NCBI RefSeq assembly: GCF_021545785.1
Contig: NZ_CP079801.1
Coordinates: 3,840,001 to 3,904,000, forward strand
Reading direction: 5' to 3'
DNA from: Halopseudomonas maritima
Lineage (GTDB): Bacteria; Pseudomonadota; Gammaproteobacteria; Pseudomonadales; Pseudomonadaceae
DNA length: 64,000 nt
The notes under the pieces were generated by a model, which made no database searches, was not told the origin of the DNA, and worked only from the letters and a program-made list of their open reading frames with translations. A program made the position numbers and the translations under genes. This document shows, in pieces, positions 1 through 8,789 of the stretch; position 1 is the stretch's first letter; every line of letters begins with the position of its first letter.

Positions 1-383
1 ACCACGACCTGCACGGCACCGTTGGCCAGGGTTTCCACTCCGGTGATTTCACCGGCGCCGCGGATACGTGCACCAACGCGCACCGGCGCCGGGAATCGCA
101 CGCGGTCGCAGCCATAGTTGACGCCCATTTGCAGGTTCTCGACCCGCATCAGCTGGGGCAGGAAATAGTTCACCAGTGACAGAGTCAGGTAGCCGTGGGC
201 GATGGTGCCACCGAACGGGCCCTTGGCGGCCTTCTCGGGATCAACGTGAATCCACTGGTGGTCACCGGTTGCATCGGCAAACTGGTCGACCCGGGGCTGC
301 TCGATACGCAGCCAGTCGGTGGCGCCCAGCGATTGGCCGACGGCGGCTTGCAGCGTCGCCGCCGAGGAAAATACGGTAGTCAT
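1..383 (-). CDS. MaoC-like enoyl-CoA hydratase, C-terminus cut by window edge
   Basis: Partial gene; the C-terminal part lies beyond the left edge. The frame opens with ATG at 383 behind a CAGGAG ribosome site. The hot-dog fold signature of R-specific (MaoC) hydratases is visible: a GDHQWIHVD stretch holding the catalytic Asp and His, then GPFGGTIAHGYLTLSL. Such enzymes add water to trans-2-enoyl-CoA. It is the last visible gene of the operon starting at 4478 and follows ipdF by 22 bases, so it probably hydrates an intermediate of hydrindanone (C/D-ring) degradation. The substrate is inference. About 127 residues are visible. Confidence 0.85.
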   Translation of the reverse strand, partial: MTTVFSSAATLQAAVGQSLGATDWLRIEQPRVDQFADATGDHQWIHVDPEKAAKGPFGGTIAHGYLTLSLVNYFLPQLMRVENLQMGVNYGCDRVRFPAPVRVGARIRGAGEITGVETLANGAVQVV

Positions 384-405
384 TGCTGTACTCCTGAAAG
401 CGCGC

Positions 406-1203
406 TCAGGCGCGCTGGGAACTGACGGGCAGAATTTCGCCGGTCATGTAGCTGGAATAATCGCTGGCCAGGAACATCATCACGTTGGCGACCTCCCAGC
501 ACTCGGCTCCTCGGCCATAGGCCTCGCGGGCCTCAAGCTCGCGCAGCAGCTCTTCCGGTGCGGATTTGCGCAGCATCGGGTGCACCGCCAGCGAGGGCGC
601 CACGGCGTTGATGCGCACGCCCAGCTCTACCGCTTCCAGTGCCGAGCAGCGGGTCAATGCCATTACGCCCGCCTTGGCAGCGGCGTAGTGCGCCTGTTCC
701 TTCTGCGCCCGCCAACCCAGTACCGAGGCGTTGTTGACAATCACCGCGCCCTGCCCTCGCGCCTTCACGCATTGCAGAAAGTAGCGGGTCATACGCATGG
801 TGCCGTTCAGGGTCACGTCAATAACCTTGTCCCACTCGGCGTCTTCCATGTCGATCAACAGCTTGCTGGTACCCAGACCGGCGTTGTTGATGAGCACGTC
901 GGTGCCGCCGAGCTTGTCTTCGGCGAAGTCGATCAGAGCGCGCACCTGGTCTTCGTCGGTCACGTTGCAGACCAGACCCCATACAGAATCGAGTCCGGTT
1001 TCCGCCTTCAGCTTGTCAACCGATGCGGCCAGCCGACCTTCGTGTACATCACTGATAACGATGGCGCGGCAACCCTCTTCCACAGCGCGGGTAGCGGCAG
1101 CGAAGCCGATGCCGGCGCCGGCAGCGGCGGTGATAAGGACCGACTTGCCTTCAAGCAGGCCGTGCCCGGAAACGTACTGCGGATGGGTAATCATGTTGCT
1201 CAT
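406..1203 (-). CDS. ipdF: SDR dehydrogenase, IpdF-like (5-hydroxy-HIP-CoA oxidoreductase)
   Basis: A 265-residue short-chain dehydrogenase. The nucleotide loop reads TAAAGAGIG (residues 25-33) instead of the usual TGxxxGxG, with S160, Y173 and K177 as the catalytic set. The N-terminal HGLLEGK followed by TAAAG is, from memory, how mycobacterial IpdF (Rv3559c) reads, and as there the gene sits directly beside fadE30. IpdF interconverts the 5-keto and 5-hydroxy forms of the HIP-CoA propionate ester in steroid C/D-ring catabolism. Its ATG overlaps the fadE30 stop by one base (TAATG), implying coupled translation. Confidence 0.85.
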   Translation of the reverse strand: MSNMITHPQYVSGHGLLEGKSVLITAAAGAGIGFAAATRAVEEGCRAIVISDVHEGRLAASVDKLKAETGLDSVWGLVCNVTDEDQVRALIDFAEDKLGGTDVLINNAGLGTSKLLIDMEDAEWDKVIDVTLNGTMRMTRYFLQCVKARGQGAVIVNNASVLGWRAQKEQAHYAAAKAGVMALTRCSALEAVELGVRINAVAPSLAVHPMLRKSAPEELLRELEAREAYGRGAECWEVANVMMFLASDYSSYMTGEILPVSSQRA

Positions 1204-2387
1204 TACAAGTTTCCTTTGGCTTCTTTAGGCATGCCCAACCCGCGTTCAGCAATGATGTTGCGCTGAATCTGGTTGGTGCCGCCGTACAAGGTGTCAGAAC
1301 GGGTGAACAGGAACAGCGACTGCAATCGCGTCAGGTTGTAAGGCGCAGACTCAGCCATGTCGGCCTCTGGCCCCAACACATCCATGGCCAGTGCGCCCAG
1401 GTTGCGGTGCCAGCTGGCCCAGTGCAGCTTGTAGACCAGCGCTGCCGGTCCGGCCTCGTTGTTGCTGTCCTGCGAGAGCATGCGCATGGCGTTGTAACGC
1501 ATCAGGCGCAAGCCGATATGGGCCTCGGCAATGCGCTGGCGCAACGCCGGATTACGCGCAGCACCGTTATCCCGAGCGATACGTACAATCTGGTCCAGCT
1601 CGTTCTGGAACTGCATCTGTTGGCCGAGCGTCGACACGCCACGTTCAAAGCCGAGCAGCCCCATTGCAACCTTCCAGCCATCTCCCGGCGCGCCGACGAT
1701 ATCCGCCGCCAGGGCATCATCGAAGAACACCTCGTTGAATTCCGAGGTGCCGGTCAGTTGCTCAATCGGCCGCACGGTCACGCCCGGCTGATGCATCGAG
1801 ACCAGAAAGAACCCCAGCCCCTTGTGCCCGCGCGACTCCGGGTCCGTCCGAGCGACGACAAAGCACCAGTCGGACTCATGAGCGAGCGATGTCCATACTT
1901 TCTGGCCATTGAGCATCCAGCGACCATCGGCGCCTTGCGCTGCACGGGTACGAACGTTGGCCAGATCCGAGCCGGCACCAGGCTCGGAATAGCCCTGACA
2001 CCAAAGCTCGGTGCCAGCCAGAATGCCCGGCAGGTACTTCTGTTGCTGCTCAGGGCTGGCAAAGGCGATCAGCGTTGGCCCGGCCAGACCCTCGCCAATA
2101 TGGCCGACCCGCCCCGGTGCACCGGCGCGGGCATACTCTTCGTGGAAGATCACCTGCTGCTCAATGCTGCAGCCGCGACCACCATGCTCTCTGGGCCAGC
2201 CAACGCAGGTCCAGCCGCCTTCGGCCAGCTTCTGCTCCCAGCGTTTGCGCTCGGCTGGGAACATATGCTCATCACCAGGACCGCCGCGAAACCGCAATAC
2301 TTCGAATTCGCCGCACAGATTGTCTTTCAGCCAGCCCGCAATCTCGGCGCGAAAGGCCTCATCGGCAGCGGTAAACGTGAGTTTCAT
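1203..2387 (-). CDS. fadE30: acyl-CoA dehydrogenase, FadE30-like
   Basis: A 394-residue acyl-CoA dehydrogenase. The start at 2387 (MKLTFTAADEAF) follows GAGGAG by six bases; an in-frame upstream ATG at 2420 would overlap the preceding gene and lacks a site. Family signatures are clear: WCQGYSEPGAGSDLA in the middle domain and YGGTNQIQRNIIAERGLG at the C-terminus. The sequence closely resembles remembered mycobacterial FadE30, including the GPGDEH and ERGVSTLGQQ segments. FadE30 oxidises 5-hydroxy-HIP-CoA in the first beta-oxidation cycle of the hydrindanone side chain. Adjacent ipdF supports the assignment. Confidence 0.87.
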   Translation of the reverse strand: MKLTFTAADEAFRAEIAGWLKDNLCGEFEVLRFRGGPGDEHMFPAERKRWEQKLAEGGWTCVGWPREHGGRGCSIEQQVIFHEEYARAGAPGRVGHIGEGLAGPTLIAFASPEQQQKYLPGILAGTELWCQGYSEPGAGSDLANVRTRAAQGADGRWMLNGQKVWTSLAHESDWCFVVARTDPESRGHKGLGFFLVSMHQPGVTVRPIEQLTGTSEFNEVFFDDALAADIVGAPGDGWKVAMGLLGFERGVSTLGQQMQFQNELDQIVRIARDNGAARNPALRQRIAEAHIGLRLMRYNAMRMLSQDSNNEAGPAALVYKLHWASWHRNLGALAMDVLGPEADMAESAPYNLTRLQSLFLFTRSDTLYGGTNQIQRNIIAERGLGMPKEAKGNL

Positions 2388-2397
2388 GCTCAGCTCC

Positions 2398-3579
2398 TCA
2401 ATCCAGCAGCAGGCTGGCAATCAGCTCACGCTGCGCCGTACCGGCACCCAGGTACAACTCGCTGGCCTTGGCCCGCTTGAAGTACAGGTGCACGTCGTAT
2501 TCCCAGGTAAAACCGACACCACCGTGCAGCTGGATTGCGCTGCCTGCGTTGTGGAACAGGGTGTCGGAGCAATAGGCCTTGGCCATAGCCGCCGCTTCGG
2601 CCAGCTCGTCTGCCAGTCGCGCGTCTCCCTCGGGGTTTACACGCTCCTCGGCGATACAGGCGGCGTAGTACACGGCCGAGCGGGACACCTCACACTTGAG
2701 CAGCATGTCGGCCGCCTTGTGCTTGAGCGCCTGATAGCTGGCAATCTGGCGGCCGAACTGCACGCGCTCGTGCATATAGGCAACGCTCATATCGAGCACC
2801 TTCTGAGCAGCCCCCATCTGCTCGGCAGCCAGCGCCACCTTGACCAGCGCAAGGATGTCGTCGAGCATTCGACCGGCCGCCTCACCGCCAGACATGCGCG
2901 CGCATGCCGGTACCAGCACATCGGTGAACTGCAGACGAGCCTGACGGCGGGTCTGATCCAGCGTTGGTTGCCACTCGCGACTGACACCCGCCGTGTCGGC
3001 CGGCAGGGCGAACAGGGCAACACCATCTCGCCCCGCAGTCCCTGGCGCTCGTGCAGCCACAATCAGCAAATCTGCACTGTGGCCATCGATCACATAGCGC
3101 AACTCGCCGCTGAGGCGATAGCCGTTTTCGCAGGCTTGCCATCGCAGACCGATGGCCTCGCAGCCCCACTGACCGCCAAAACGGGCCGCCTCGGCACCGG
3201 TCCAGCCCAGGGTCGCCGTCAGCGCGCCATCAACGATAGCGGGCAGATAGCGCTCTTTCTGTTCTTCGGTGCCAGCCAACAGCAAGGCATTGACGCCCAG
3301 CCCGACGGTGGCGAAGAACGGCGAGCACAGCAGCACCTTGCCCATCTGCTCCAATACCGCAGCCAGTTCGACCTGGCCGAGGCCCATGCCGCCATAGACT
3401 TCCGGCACTGTGATGGACTGGAAGCACAGCTCCTGGCAAATGCGCTGCCACAAGTCCGGGTCATAGCCGAGTTCGGTTGCCATGGCTTTGCGCACGGCAG
3501 ACGAATCCGACACGTCCTGCAGGAATGCCGCGGCGGTGTCGCGGATCATTCGCTGCTCGTCAGTAAAACGAAACTCCAT
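2398..3579 (-). CDS. acyl-CoA dehydrogenase, FadE33-like subunit
   Basis: A 393-residue acyl-CoA dehydrogenase with the N-terminal MEFRFTDEQRMIRDTAAAFL helix and the C-terminal QLHGGVGFTWEYDVHLYFKRA signature. The middle domain lacks the usual YSEPGAGSD motif and is shortened, as in divergent subunits of the heteromeric steroid dehydrogenases. It stops 10 bases before fadE30 begins. By position among HIP genes it resembles FadE33 or a partner of FadE30. Whether it is itself catalytic or a structural subunit cannot be decided from sequence alone. Confidence 0.78.
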   Translation of the reverse strand: MEFRFTDEQRMIRDTAAAFLQDVSDSSAVRKAMATELGYDPDLWQRICQELCFQSITVPEVYGGMGLGQVELAAVLEQMGKVLLCSPFFATVGLGVNALLLAGTEEQKERYLPAIVDGALTATLGWTGAEAARFGGQWGCEAIGLRWQACENGYRLSGELRYVIDGHSADLLIVAARAPGTAGRDGVALFALPADTAGVSREWQPTLDQTRRQARLQFTDVLVPACARMSGGEAAGRMLDDILALVKVALAAEQMGAAQKVLDMSVAYMHERVQFGRQIASYQALKHKAADMLLKCEVSRSAVYYAACIAEERVNPEGDARLADELAEAAAMAKAYCSDTLFHNAGSAIQLHGGVGFTWEYDVHLYFKRAKASELYLGAGTAQRELIASLLLD

Positions 3580-3593
3580 GGTCAGGCCTCGAT

Positions 3594-4478
3594 TTAGCTG
3601 CCGTAGACTTTCTGGGCCGGCACTTCGTTGGCCAGCAGTTGCTGCATGGCTTGCCCCACTTCGGTCGGAGCCCAGCGCGCTCCCTTATCGACACCCTCGG
3701 TGGTACGCCAGCCATCGGCGATGGAAATCTTGCCGCCTTCGGCCTCGAAGATGCGTCCGGTCACCGCGGCCGAGTCGGCGCTGGCCAGCCAGGCCAGCAC
3801 GGAGCTGACGTTCTCCGGTGCCCAGTAGTCGAAGCTGCCATCGTCGGGCTTGGCCATGCGCTGGGCCATCGACTCAACGGCGGTGGTCATGCCGGTGCGG
3901 GCCGCGGGGGCAATCGCGTTGGCAGTGATGCCGTAGCGACGCAACTCGGCCGCCTGGTTCAGCGTCAGCGCAGCAATGCCGGCCTTGGCGGCGGCATAGT
4001 TGGACTGCCCTATGGAGCCTTGCAGGCCGGCACCGGAAGTGGTGTTGATGATGCGGGCATCAACGCGGTGACCGGCCTTGGTCTGATCGCGCCAGTAGTG
4101 CACCGCGTGGGAGCTGATGCAAAAGTGGCCCTTGAGATGCACCGCCATGATGGCGTCCCACTCGGCCTCGGTCATGGAGGCGAACATGCGGTCACGGTTG
4201 ATACCGGCGTTGTTGAGCACAACGTGCAGGTCACCCCAGGTCTCAATCGCCTGACGCACCGCATTTTCGCTGTCGGCGTAATTGGTAATGTCGGACGTGT
4301 TGACGGCAGCTCTGCCACCAGCGGAAACGATTTGGTCGACCACTGCGGCCGCAGCATCACCGTTAATATCGTTGACCAGAACGCAGGCGCCCTCGGCGGC
4401 GAACACCCGCGCATGGGCGGCGCCCAGCCCGCCACCGGCTCCGGTGATGATGACCACTCGATCGTTCAGAATTCCCAT
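3594..4478 (-). CDS. SDR family hydroxyacyl-CoA / hydroxysteroid dehydrogenase
   Basis: A 294-residue classical SDR: TGAGGGLG at residues 12-19, NNAG at 89-92, S148, Y161 and K165. The long C-terminal tail after residue 245 is typical of the 17-beta-HSD4/MFE-2-type branch, which oxidises 3-hydroxyacyl-CoA thioesters during side-chain shortening. It is the first gene of the operon that continues through the FadE33-like gene, fadE30, ipdF and maoC. The promoter at 4517-4561 carries the shared palindrome. The leader would be about 32 bases. The exact substrate is not readable. Confidence 0.8.
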   Translation of the reverse strand: MGILNDRVVIITGAGGGLGAAHARVFAAEGACVLVNDINGDAAAAVVDQIVSAGGRAAVNTSDITNYADSENAVRQAIETWGDLHVVLNNAGINRDRMFASMTEAEWDAIMAVHLKGHFCISSHAVHYWRDQTKAGHRVDARIINTTSGAGLQGSIGQSNYAAAKAGIAALTLNQAAELRRYGITANAIAPAARTGMTTAVESMAQRMAKPDDGSFDYWAPENVSSVLAWLASADSAAVTGRIFEAEGGKISIADGWRTTEGVDKGARWAPTEVGQAMQQLLANEVPAQKVYGS

Positions 4479-4516
4479 GCCGCAACTCCTCGTACAGTGC
4501 TATTTAGCTTGCAGAG

Positions 4517-4561
4517 ATTGTTGCGTGGCGGGCGGCGGCGGTTCATCGTCCGTAGAGACTA
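4517..4561 (-). promoter_or_regulatory. Operator plus -10 of the SDR-fadE30-ipdF operon
   Basis: The palindrome TCGTCCGTAGAGACTA (written on the plus strand) occupies 4546-4561. On the minus strand a -10-like AACAAT (4522 down to 4517) begins 24 bases after its end. The block from here through GATTGTTGCG is nearly identical to the one before the hsaC-type gene at 13438-13482, although the two lie 9 kb apart. This is a shared regulatory module, not a chance match. Confidence 0.75.
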
Positions 4562-4580
4562 TCGGAGCGCGGGCGGCCTG

Positions 4581-4623
4581 AAAACGCAAACGGCCAGCCA
4601 GCGCAGAGGCGCTGACTGGCCGT
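4581..4623 (-). terminator. Rho-independent terminator after the thiolase gene
   Basis: Inverted repeat with 15-base arms, ACGGCCAGCCAGCGC at 4590-4604 and its complement at 4609-4623, one mismatch and a four-base loop. Read on the minus strand the stem is followed by TTTGCGTTTT. It closes the long operon that starts before 13400. Confidence 0.85.
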
Positions 4624-4637
4624 CCAGCAACGCGGCC

Positions 4638-5789
4638 TCAGAGCCGCTCGATAATGGTGACGTTGGCCTGGCCACCGCCCTCGCACATGGTCTGCAGGCC
4701 GTAACGACCGCCGCTGCGCTCCAGCTCGTGCAGCAAAGTGGTGCTAAGACGTGCGCCAGTGGCACCCAACGGATGCCCCAGTGCAATCGCGCCGCCATTG
4801 ACGTTGGTGCGCGCGGGGTCATAGTCCAGCTCCTGCTGCCACGCCATAACCACCGACGCAAACGCCTCATTGATCTCCACCCGGTCGATGTCGTTCATCT
4901 GCATGCCGGCCTTTTTCAGTGCATAACGAGTGGCCTCGATGGGCGCCGTCAGGTGCCAGATCGGACAGTCGCCACGTACACTCAGATGGTGGATCCGCGC
5001 CCGCGGCGTCAGCTGGTAGCGCTTGAGCGCCGCCTCTGACACTACCAGTAGCGCCGCTGACGCATCGGCGGTCTGGCTGGAAACGGCGGCGGTGATGCCC
5101 GGAAACTGCGGGTCGACCGGCTCCAGACTGGCCATCTTCTCCAGCGTGGTCTGGCGTGGGGTTTCGTCCACCGTCAGGCCGGCTAGCGGCACAATCTCGC
5201 GAGCAAAATGACCGGCGGCAATGGCCTGCAGTGCGCGTTCATGACTTTGCAGCGCAAACTGCTCCATCGCATCGCGGCTTAACTGCCAGTGATCGGCAAT
5301 GCGCTGTGCGGCATAGAACTGGTTGACCGGTTGATCGGCAAAGCGCGCGCGCCAGCCTTCGCTACCAGAAAACGGATCGGGAAAACCAAGCGGCTGGCCA
5401 GCCAGCATCGCTGATGAGATCGGGATTTGTGTCATGGTCTGCACACCGCCCACGGCGATCACGTCCTGGGTGCCGCTCATCACCGCCTGGGCAGCGAAGT
5501 GCAGCGCCTGCTGCGACGAGCCGCACTGGCGATCTACCGTGGTGCCCGGCACATTCAGCGGCAGGCCGGCGGCCAGCCAGCTGGTGCGGGCGATGTCACC
5601 GGCCTGTGAACCGATGGTATCGACACAGCCAAAGATGACGTCATCGTACTCATCGGCCGGAACGCTGTTGCGCTCCACCAGCGCCTTCAGTGCATGGGCG
5701 CCCAGGTCGATGGCGTGAATGGCAGACAGACTGCCCTTGCGCTTGCCGGTGGGGCTACGCAGGGCGTCAACGATATAAGCTTCAGGCAT
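4638..5789 (-). CDS. fadA6: acetyl-CoA acyltransferase (thiolase), FadA6-like
   Basis: A 383-residue thiolase. The start at 5789 (MPEAYIVDALRSPTG) has GGAG seven bases upstream and overlaps the preceding dehydrogenase by eight bases; an upstream in-frame codon at 5852 adds residues absent from the family. Catalytic residues are C89 in VDRQCGSSQQ, H339 in GHPLGATGAR and C369 in MCEGGGQAN. Thiolases cleave 3-ketoacyl-CoA with CoA. Its place with fadE31/fadE32-like genes and its sequence support FadA6, which acts late in C/D-ring degradation. It is the last gene before a strong terminator. Confidence 0.87.
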   Translation of the reverse strand: MPEAYIVDALRSPTGKRKGSLSAIHAIDLGAHALKALVERNSVPADEYDDVIFGCVDTIGSQAGDIARTSWLAAGLPLNVPGTTVDRQCGSSQQALHFAAQAVMSGTQDVIAVGGVQTMTQIPISSAMLAGQPLGFPDPFSGSEGWRARFADQPVNQFYAAQRIADHWQLSRDAMEQFALQSHERALQAIAAGHFAREIVPLAGLTVDETPRQTTLEKMASLEPVDPQFPGITAAVSSQTADASAALLVVSEAALKRYQLTPRARIHHLSVRGDCPIWHLTAPIEATRYALKKAGMQMNDIDRVEINEAFASVVMAWQQELDYDPARTNVNGGAIALGHPLGATGARLSTTLLHELERSGGRYGLQTMCEGGGQANVTIIERL

Positions 5790-6849
5790 GGGTAGCTCCA
5801 AAGGAATGATGCGGACCAATCGGTGCGTCAGCGGCCAGCACGGCTTCAGCAACGCGGGAGGTGTGGAAGGCGCGATCGCCCCAGGAGGAATCCAGCGCCC
5901 AGGCGCGCTTCATAAACATCTGCAGGTCGACTTCCCAGGTGTAGCCCATGGCGCCATGTACCTGGATGCCATGACGGGCGGCAACCCAGGCCGCCTCGCA
6001 GCAGGCCAGTTTGGCGTGGGATACGTTCAGCGCGGCGGTCGGCTCGTTATTGGCCAGCGCGTGGGCTGCACGGTACAGCACCGGCTTGGCGAACTCGATT
6101 TTGCCGGCGACATCCGCCAGCTTGTGCTTGACCGCCTGGAAGCTGCCGATGGCCTTGCCGAACTGCTTACGCTGCACCGCGTAGTCAACCGACAGATCAA
6201 GCATACGCTGGGCCAACCCCAGACTTTGCCCGGCTACTGCCAGGGCGCCGCGGTTAAGGGTCTGATCCCAGATCGCACTGCCCTGCTCGGCACCCACCAG
6301 GCGGGTGGCGTCGCTGGGCTGGAAACTGACGCGACTGAGGCGGCGGGAACTGTCGATGCTCGGGTTGCGTTCGAAGCTGACGTGCTCGCGCTTGAGAGCA
6401 TGAATCTCGTCCTGATGCGCCTGCAGTACCACGTCGGCCAGATGCACATCGGCCACCAGCGGGTTGACCGGGTGACCCACCGCAATGCGCACGTCACCGT
6501 CGACAATCCGGGCCAGCAACTCATCACGCAGGTCGGTGCTCTCTGGCAGAGCGGTCAACAGACCGGTGGCCACGTAGGCGGTATCGGCCATGGAGTCTGC
6601 AATGGCGTAGTAACCCAGCTCCTGGGTCAGCAGCGACCAGGCGACGTCATCCATGCCCAGCCCGCCCTGCGCCTCAGGGACCGACAGTGCGGTGAGCCCC
6701 TGCTCGGCCATTTTGCGGCGCATTTCGGGCGAGCGTCCGTCTTCGGTTTCCCATATCTCGCGCAGGGTTTCCGGCGGCGCTTCGGTCATCAGAAACCGGC
6801 TGATGGCCTCGCGGAAGGCGAGCTGATCTTCGGTAAAGGTAAAGTCCAT
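5782..6849 (-). CDS. acyl-CoA dehydrogenase, FadE32-like subunit
   Basis: A 355-residue acyl-CoA dehydrogenase. The start at 6849 (MDFTFTEDQLAFREAI) follows GGGGAAG. It has the C-terminal GIQVHGAMGYTWEVDLQMFMKRA block but a short, atypical middle domain without YSEPGAGSD. It lies ten bases after the FadE31-like gene. In mycobacteria FadE31 and FadE32 form a mixed complex acting on the ring-opened C/D product, and the same pairing is likely here. The assignment to FadE32 over another small FadE rests on gene order. Confidence 0.78.
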   Translation of the reverse strand: MDFTFTEDQLAFREAISRFLMTEAPPETLREIWETEDGRSPEMRRKMAEQGLTALSVPEAQGGLGMDDVAWSLLTQELGYYAIADSMADTAYVATGLLTALPESTDLRDELLARIVDGDVRIAVGHPVNPLVADVHLADVVLQAHQDEIHALKREHVSFERNPSIDSSRRLSRVSFQPSDATRLVGAEQGSAIWDQTLNRGALAVAGQSLGLAQRMLDLSVDYAVQRKQFGKAIGSFQAVKHKLADVAGKIEFAKPVLYRAAHALANNEPTAALNVSHAKLACCEAAWVAARHGIQVHGAMGYTWEVDLQMFMKRAWALDSSWGDRAFHTSRVAEAVLAADAPIGPHHSFGATHA

Positions 6850-6859
6850 GATCTTCCCC

Positions 6860-8026
6860 TCAGGCCTTCGGCAGACCGAGCATGCGCTCGGCGATGATGT
6901 TGCGCTGAATCTCGTTGGTGCCGGCGTAAATCGGGCCAGCCTGGGCAAACAAAAAGCCCTCAAGCCAGCTGCCGCCGTCGACCGCTTCCGGTGCGCTGCC
7001 GCGCAGCTCGCCCCGGGCACCGAGAATTCGCATTGCAGTTTCGTGCATCTTCAGATCCAGTTCGGACCAGACGATCTTGTTGACGCTAGCCTCTGCACCC
7101 ACCTTGCCCCCTTTCTGCACCAGCCCCACGGTGTGATAGGAGGAATAGGCATAGGCTTGCGCGCCCATCCAGCTTTCAACCACGGCGTCACGCAAACCCG
7201 GATCACGGGCAGCCACCTCAGGGTTGGCCTTGAACAGCTCGATAAGCCGTTTGGCAGTATGCTGGAAGCGTGCCGGAGAGCGCAGCAGCAAGCCTCGTTC
7301 AAACCCGGCAGTGGCCATGGCCACATTCCAGCCCTGGCCTTCAGCGCCGATGCGGTTTTCAACCGGCACCCGCACCTCGTCAAAGAAGATTTCGGCAAAG
7401 GCTTCCTTGCCGTTCAACGCCTTGATCGGGCGAATGGTGACTCCCGGGCTGTTGAGCGGAACCATCAGATAGGTCAAACCGTGATGGCGCTGGCTGTTCG
7501 GCTCGCTGCGGAACAGGCCGAAAGTCCAGTCGGCAAAGCTCGCTCGGGTAGACCAGGTTTTCTGACCACTGACCACATAATGATCGCCGTCGCGCACCGC
7601 CTTGCTGCGGATCGCAGCCATGTCGGAACCGGCATTGGGCTCGGACCAGCCCTGCGCCCACATATCCTCACTGGAGGCAATACGCGGCAAAAAATGCTGC
7701 TTCTGAGCCTCGGTGCCGAACTCCATCAGGGTCGGACCCAGCAGCAGTTGGCCGTTCTGATTGACGCGCATTGGCGCATTGACCGCGTAGTACTCTTCCT
7801 CGAAGATCAGCCACTCGATCAGATCGCAGCCGCGGCCACCCAAGTGCTCCGGCCACATGACCATGGACCAGCGGCTGTCATACAGCTTGCGCTCCCAGGC
7901 CCGGTGTTCTTCAAAGCCTTCACGGGTGTCGTAGCTGGCCAGTGGCTTGCTCGGCACATTCGCTTCCAGCCAGGCGCGGGCCTCGGCCCGGAAGGCAGTT
8001 TGCTTGTCGGTATATGTCAGTTGCAT
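6860..8026 (-). CDS. fadE31: acyl-CoA dehydrogenase, FadE31-like
   Basis: A 388-residue acyl-CoA dehydrogenase starting MQLTYTDKQTAFRAEARAWL; the upstream in-frame codon at 8161 would run far into echA20 and is rejected. It has the substrate/FAD motif WAQGWSEPNAGSDMAA and the C-terminal YAGTNEIQRNIIAERMLGLP. The RSPARF, GAEASVNK and HHGLTYLM segments match what I recall of mycobacterial FadE31. It probably works with the next gene as a heteromer on ring-opened hydrindanone thioesters. Confidence 0.82.
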   Translation of the reverse strand: MQLTYTDKQTAFRAEARAWLEANVPSKPLASYDTREGFEEHRAWERKLYDSRWSMVMWPEHLGGRGCDLIEWLIFEEEYYAVNAPMRVNQNGQLLLGPTLMEFGTEAQKQHFLPRIASSEDMWAQGWSEPNAGSDMAAIRSKAVRDGDHYVVSGQKTWSTRASFADWTFGLFRSEPNSQRHHGLTYLMVPLNSPGVTIRPIKALNGKEAFAEIFFDEVRVPVENRIGAEGQGWNVAMATAGFERGLLLRSPARFQHTAKRLIELFKANPEVAARDPGLRDAVVESWMGAQAYAYSSYHTVGLVQKGGKVGAEASVNKIVWSELDLKMHETAMRILGARGELRGSAPEAVDGGSWLEGFLFAQAGPIYAGTNEIQRNIIAERMLGLPKA

Positions 8027-8036
8027 GCTGGCTGCC

Positions 8037-8789
8037 TCAGAAGCTGGCGTCGCGTTTTTCAACAAACGCGCGACGAGTTTCAGCCGAATCCGGCATGGTG
8101 TAGGCCTCGAGGGTGAAGCCCTGCTCCCAGCGGTACTTGTCTTCCAGATTGCCGTCCTCAATGCCGTTCAGCGCTTCCTTGGCAATGCGGATCATGGCCG
8201 GGCTCTTGGCGGCAATCTTCGCCGCGATGGCACGGGTGGCAGCCGGCAACTCGTCACGCTCGACCAGTTGCTCGATGAAGCCGTACTGCATGGCGTCCGG
8301 CGCGGTCACGGTTTCGCCGGTGAAGAACATGTAACGCACCTTCTGAACCGGAAACAGCCTCTGCAAATGGGCACCGCCGCCCATGGCGCCGCGGTCGACT
8401 TCCGGCAGGGCGAACGTGGCGCAGCGTGAGGCAACCACGATGTCAGCGGCTCCGGTCATGCCGATGCCGCCACCCAGGACGAAGCCGTGCACGCCGACGA
8501 TGACCGGTACTTGGCAACGGTGAATCGCCTTGAAGGTGGCATAGTTGCCGGCATTGACCTTGACGATACGCTCGGGGTGGGCGTCCAGTTCTTTAATGTC
8601 GACGCCGGCACAGAAACCGCGACCTTCGGAGCGGATGATCAGCACCCGCACATCCGGATTGACGCCCAGCTCATCAATGGTGGCAGCTAGTGACAGCCAC
8701 TCGGTGCTATCCAGTGCATTGACCGGTGGTTTGCAGATCACCAGTTCGGCGATGCCGTTCTCGATCTGACTGGTAAAGGCATTACTCAT
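8037..8789 (-). CDS. echA20: crotonase-fold ring hydrolase, EchA20-like
   Basis: A 250-residue crotonase. Visible features are the oxyanion-hole segments GRGFCAGVDIKE (about 57-68) and VLGGGIGMTGAADIVVAS, then LPEVDRGAMGGGAHL. These match remembered EchA20 (Rv3550), including PPVNA near the N-terminus and YRWEQGFT near the C-terminus. EchA20 hydrolytically opens steroid ring D of the bicyclic CoA ester, giving the substrate of IpdAB. Its ATG overlaps the ipdC stop by ATGA, and ipdA/ipdB lie in the same operon, which strongly supports the role. Confidence 0.87.
   Translation of the reverse strand: MSNAFTSQIENGIAELVICKPPVNALDSTEWLSLAATIDELGVNPDVRVLIIRSEGRGFCAGVDIKELDAHPERIVKVNAGNYATFKAIHRCQVPVIVGVHGFVLGGGIGMTGAADIVVASRCATFALPEVDRGAMGGGAHLQRLFPVQKVRYMFFTGETVTAPDAMQYGFIEQLVERDELPAATRAIAAKIAAKSPAMIRIAKEALNGIEDGNLEDKYRWEQGFTLEAYTMPDSAETRRAFVEKRDASF

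Noticed and set aside
319..1266. Long open frames antisense to ipdF and, similarly, to most other genes
   Set aside because: They mirror GC-rich coding on the other strand, lack ribosome sites and show no family resemblance.
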